Origin: Clostridiales bacterium
Lineage (GTDB): Bacteria; Bacillota; Clostridia; Oscillospirales; Ruminococcaceae
Assembly (NCBI GenBank): GCA_029007575.1
Contig: JAQXIB010000105.1
Coordinates: 1-7,741, forward strand
DNA length: 7,741 nt
Direction of reading: 5' to 3'
Shown here piece by piece: positions 5,755 through 7,741 of the stretch. A program made the translations under genes and the position numbers. Below the pieces are notes generated by a model, which was not told the DNA's origin, searched no databases, and was given only the letters and a program-made list of their open reading frames with translations. Each line of letters starts with the position of its first letter. The stretch's first letter is position 1.

Positions 5755-5783
5755 TTGACAAAGCATATTGCGTCGGGTATAAT
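5755..5783 (+). promoter_or_regulatory. ylxM: Consensus sigma-A promoter for ylxM-ffh
   Basis: TTGACA (5755-5760) and TATAAT (5778-5783) with a 17-bp spacer are a perfect match to the sigma-A consensus. The start would fall near 5790, leaving a leader of about 55 nt to ylxM. Its -35 box is only 32 bp from the -35 box of the divergent prmA promoter. Confidence 0.9.
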
Positions 5784-5845
5784 AATACAGGTGTAAAGAG
5801 AAAAGATTTACAGGCGTGCTGATCTTCGACAGGAAGGAAATAGCA

Positions 5846-6217
5846 ATGAGCAAGAATCTTGAGATTTCCGTTTTGCTTGATTATTATGGCGGTATGCTGA
5901 CCGATAAGCAGCGAGACGTGATTGATTTGTACTATAATCAGGATTTATCCTTGGCGGAAATTGCCGAGCATGAAAAAATTTCCAGGCAGGGTGTGCGCGA
6001 TAACATCAAACGCGGCGAGGCGTATTTGACAGAACTGGAAGAAAATCTGCATATGGCAAAGCAAGCTGCCTCTCTGCTTCACTTGTTGGAGGAAATACAG
6101 CGCAGAAACCGAGAAATTTATCGCATCAATGAGGAAAATAAATTTTCTGCCGAAATCAAAGAAAATGCAGTTGTCATAGAGGATAAGCTAAAATCCTTTC
6201 TGAAAGAATACGAGTAA
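5846..6217 (+). CDS. ylxM: YlxM family (UPF0122) helix-turn-helix protein, SRP-associated
   Basis: A 123-residue cytosolic protein of the YlxM/UPF0122 family. Members are encoded just before ffh in Firmicutes and are linked to the signal recognition particle; a streptococcal YlxM is reported to bind SRP components. Residues about 20-60 (LTDKQRDVIDLYY, LSLAEIAEHEKISRQGVRDNIKRGE) form a helix-turn-helix like sigma-70 region 4. The rest (about 61-123) is charged and helical, likely a coiled coil. The start is ATG 5846 with AAGGA 7 nt upstream; a GTG at 5816 in the same frame has no matching site. It ends in TAA followed directly by TAG, and ffh starts 25 nt later, so the two are surely co-transcribed. 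The family is secure; its exact function is not settled. Confidence 0.93.
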   Translation: MSKNLEISVLLDYYGGMLTDKQRDVIDLYYNQDLSLAEIAEHEKISRQGVRDNIKRGEAYLTELEENLHMAKQAASLLHLLEEIQRRNREIYRINEENKFSAEIKENAVVIEDKLKSFLKEYE

Positions 6218-6242
6218 TAGATCGGGAAAGGCGGAGATGCCG

Positions 6243-7598
6243 ATGGCATTTGAAGGATTGTCAGATAAGCTGGCGGCTGTTTTTAAACGGCTGAAATCCA
6301 AAGGAAAATTGTCGGAAAGCGATGTTAAGCTGGCAATGCGGGAAGTCCGCCTTGCTTTGCTGGAAGCGGACGTTAACTATAAAGTAGTAAAAGATTTTGT
6401 TTCCAAGGTGAGCGAACGTTGTGTTGGGGCAGAAGTTTTAGAAAGCCTGACTCCGGCACAGCAGGTCATAAAAATCGTTAACGAGGAACTTTGCGCGTTG
6501 ATGGGCAATGGCAATGCACGGATTCATTTTCCCTCTAAACCACCTTGTATTGTGATGATGTGCGGTCTGCAGGGAAGTGGTAAAACCACCCATTCGGCCA
6601 AGCTGGCAAAATATTATAAAAAAGAAGGCTATCGTCCTTTGTTGGTTGCCTGCGACGTTTATCGTCCGGCGGCAATCCAACAGTTGAAAGTGGTCGGGGA
6701 ACAAGCGGGAGTCAGCGTTTTCGAACAGGGACAGATCGATCCCGTTCAAATAGCCAAGAATGCCATCAAGCATGCGAAAGATCACGGCAATGATCTTGTG
6801 ATTCTGGATACTGCCGGTCGTCTGCACATTGATGAGGAACTGATGAATGAGCTAAAGCGAGTCAAGGCGGCGGTAGAGCCGACGGAGATCCTGCTGGTGG
6901 TGGATGCCATGACAGGACAGGATGCGGTTAACGTAGCATCTTCCTTTGATGAGGCGCTTGGTATCGACGGCGTTATTTTGACCAAGCTCGACGGCGATAC
7001 CCGTGGAGGTGCGGCGCTTTCGGTGCTTGCGGTTACCGGAAAACCGGTAAAATTCGCCGGTATGGGTGAGAAACTGGATGATCTGGAGCCTTTCCATCCG
7101 GAACGGATGGCATCCCGTATTTTGGGCATGGGCGACGTGCTGACTTTGATCGAAAAAGCCCAGACGCAGGTGGATGAAAAAGAAGCTATGAAAATGGCAC
7201 AGAAAATCAAAGACAACAGCTTTGACATGAATGATCTGCTGGAGCAGATGCGGCAAATCAAAAAAATGGGTCCGCTCAAACAGATTATGTCGATGCTTCC
7301 CGGCGTCGGCAATCAGCTCAAGGACGTTGATGTGGATGACAAACAACTATATCGCATTGAGGCGATCATCACCTCTATGACCGCAAAAGAACGGGAAAAG
7401 CCGGCCATCATTAATCCGAGCCGGAAACGCCGGATCGCGGCGGGCAGCGGTACTAAGGTTGAGGATGTCAACCGCCTGCTGAAGCAGTTTGAGCAGATGC
7501 AGAAAATGATGAAGATGATGGGCGGCAAAAACGGAAAGGGCAAACGCAGAATGATGATGCCTCCGAATATGCCCGGAATGCCGGGTATGCCGAGATAG
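6243..7598 (+). CDS. ffh: Signal recognition particle GTPase Ffh
   Basis: A 451-residue SRP54/Ffh protein that binds signal sequences emerging from the ribosome, forms a complex with SRP RNA, and docks with FtsY at the membrane. The N domain runs about 1-95. The G domain has the P-loop GLQGSGKTT (108-116), DVYRPAA, DTAGR (189-193), TKLDGD (247-252) and GMGEKLDDLEPF. The M domain has the finger-loop region MGPLKQIMSMLPG (342-354), the RNA-binding SRKRRIAAGSG (393-403) and a Met-rich tail ending in GMPGMPR. Length and all motifs are normal. The start is ATG 6243 (MAFEGLSD, the usual beginning), with GGAG 6 nt upstream; an in-frame ATG at 6237 adds two residues but is too close to that site. It lies 25 nt after ylxM and 64 nt before rpsP. 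Confidence 0.98.
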   Translation: MAFEGLSDKLAAVFKRLKSKGKLSESDVKLAMREVRLALLEADVNYKVVKDFVSKVSERCVGAEVLESLTPAQQVIKIVNEELCALMGNGNARIHFPSKPPCIVMMCGLQGSGKTTHSAKLAKYYKKEGYRPLLVACDVYRPAAIQQLKVVGEQAGVSVFEQGQIDPVQIAKNAIKHAKDHGNDLVILDTAGRLHIDEELMNELKRVKAAVEPTEILLVVDAMTGQDAVNVASSFDEALGIDGVILTKLDGDTRGGAALSVLAVTGKPVKFAGMGEKLDDLEPFHPERMASRILGMGDVLTLIEKAQTQVDEKEAMKMAQKIKDNSFDMNDLLEQMRQIKKMGPLKQIMSMLPGVGNQLKDVDVDDKQLYRIEAIITSMTAKEREKPAIINPSRKRRIAAGSGTKVEDVNRLLKQFEQMQKMMKMMGGKNGKGKRRMMMPPNMPGMPGMPR

Positions 7599-7608
7599 GA
7601 AACGGTAT

Positions 7609-7638
7609 TTTCCAAGCTTTTGTTTGGTGAGATATAAT
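7609..7638 (+). promoter_or_regulatory. Possible weak internal promoter before rpsP
   Basis: TATAAT at 7633-7638 is exact, but the best -35 (TTTCCA, 7609-7614) matches only four of six bases with an 18-bp spacer. If used, the transcript would begin about 18 nt before the rpsP start. Read-through from ylxM-ffh is the safer assumption, since no terminator is seen between ffh and rpsP. Confidence 0.3.
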
Positions 7639-7646
7639 TTTTTTAC

Positions 7647-7652
7647 AGGAGG
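7647..7652 (+). promoter_or_regulatory. rpsP: Strong ribosome binding site of rpsP
   Basis: AGGAGG, extended to AGGAGGTGA, is a full match to the anti-Shine-Dalgarno sequence and lies 10 nt before ATG 7663, as expected for a highly translated ribosomal protein gene. Confidence 0.9.
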
Positions 7653-7662
7653 TGACAGTGAG

Positions 7663-7741
7663 ATGGCTGTTAAAATTAGATTACGCCGTATGGGTGCTAA
7701 AAAAGCTCCTTTTTACCGTATTGTTGTTGCAGATTCCAGAT
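7663..7741 (+). CDS. rpsP: 30S ribosomal protein S16, N-terminal part (3' end outside window)
   Basis: The first 26 codons are visible, beginning MAVKIRLRRMGAKKAPFYRI and running into VVADSR, which is the highly conserved N-terminus of S16, a small-subunit protein needed for 30S assembly. The frame is open to the window end. The position after ffh is the standard Firmicutes order (ylxM-ffh-rpsP, usually followed by khpA, rimM, trmD and rplS). The start is set by the strong ribosome binding site at 7647-7652. Confidence 0.96.
   Translation, partial: MAVKIRLRRMGAKKAPFYRIVVADSR

Noticed and set aside
5801..5814. AAAGATTTACAGG shared between the ylxM leader and the end of prmA (4612-4624)
   Set aside because: A single 13-bp match is expected by chance in a window of this size.
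7611..7627. Terminator between ffh and rpsP
   Set aside because: The best hairpin there (CCAAG/TTTGG) has only five pairs, one a wobble, and no T run directly after it.

Overview
This window looks like chromosomal housekeeping DNA from a low-to-moderate GC Gram-positive bacterium, most likely class Clostridia and possibly the Oscillospirales/Ruminococcaceae area. The grounds are the conserved ylxM-ffh-rpsP gene order, strong AAGGAG-type ribosome binding sites, near-consensus sigma-A promoters, AT-rich spacers and a secreted GH25 muramidase lipoprotein. The class is fairly safe; the finer placement is only an impression.

Layout. (1) Positions 1-377 hold the 3' end of ftsZ, closed by a strong intrinsic terminator (416-463). 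(2) An AT-rich spacer follows, with a good promoter at 534-562 and a roughly 250-nt leader. It leads into a 688-aa EF-G-like translation factor (822-2888) that has a degenerate GTPase centre and ends at a perfect 14-bp terminator (2911-2946). (3) A 158-bp near-perfect palindromic element (3003-3160) lies between the convergent genes, and its right arm supplies the last codons and stop of the neighbouring gene. (4) On the minus strand, prmA (ribosomal protein L11 methyltransferase, 5535-4618) and a GH25 lysozyme-like lipoprotein (4576-3143) read leftward as a probable two-gene operon from a promoter at 5694-5722. (5) Diverging from it, a consensus promoter (5755-5783) drives ylxM, ffh and rpsP, the last cut by the window end.

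How the genes relate. Most of the window serves translation and protein export: an EF-G paralogue, L11 methylation, the signal recognition particle GTPase with its YlxM partner, and ribosomal protein S16. FtsZ (division) and the GH25 muramidase (wall remodelling) are the two cell-envelope genes. The secreted lipoprotein would itself use the general export route.

The least explained item is the palindromic element at 3003-3160. As a + strand RNA it folds into one long hairpin, with 16-bp perfect ends and a symmetric 14/14-nt purine-rich internal loop whose two sides carry almost the same 13-nt motif. The second point of interest is the EF-G-like protein, in which the catalytic His of the G3 motif is replaced by Leu. 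No CRISPR array, tRNA, rRNA, phage gene or transposase was seen.
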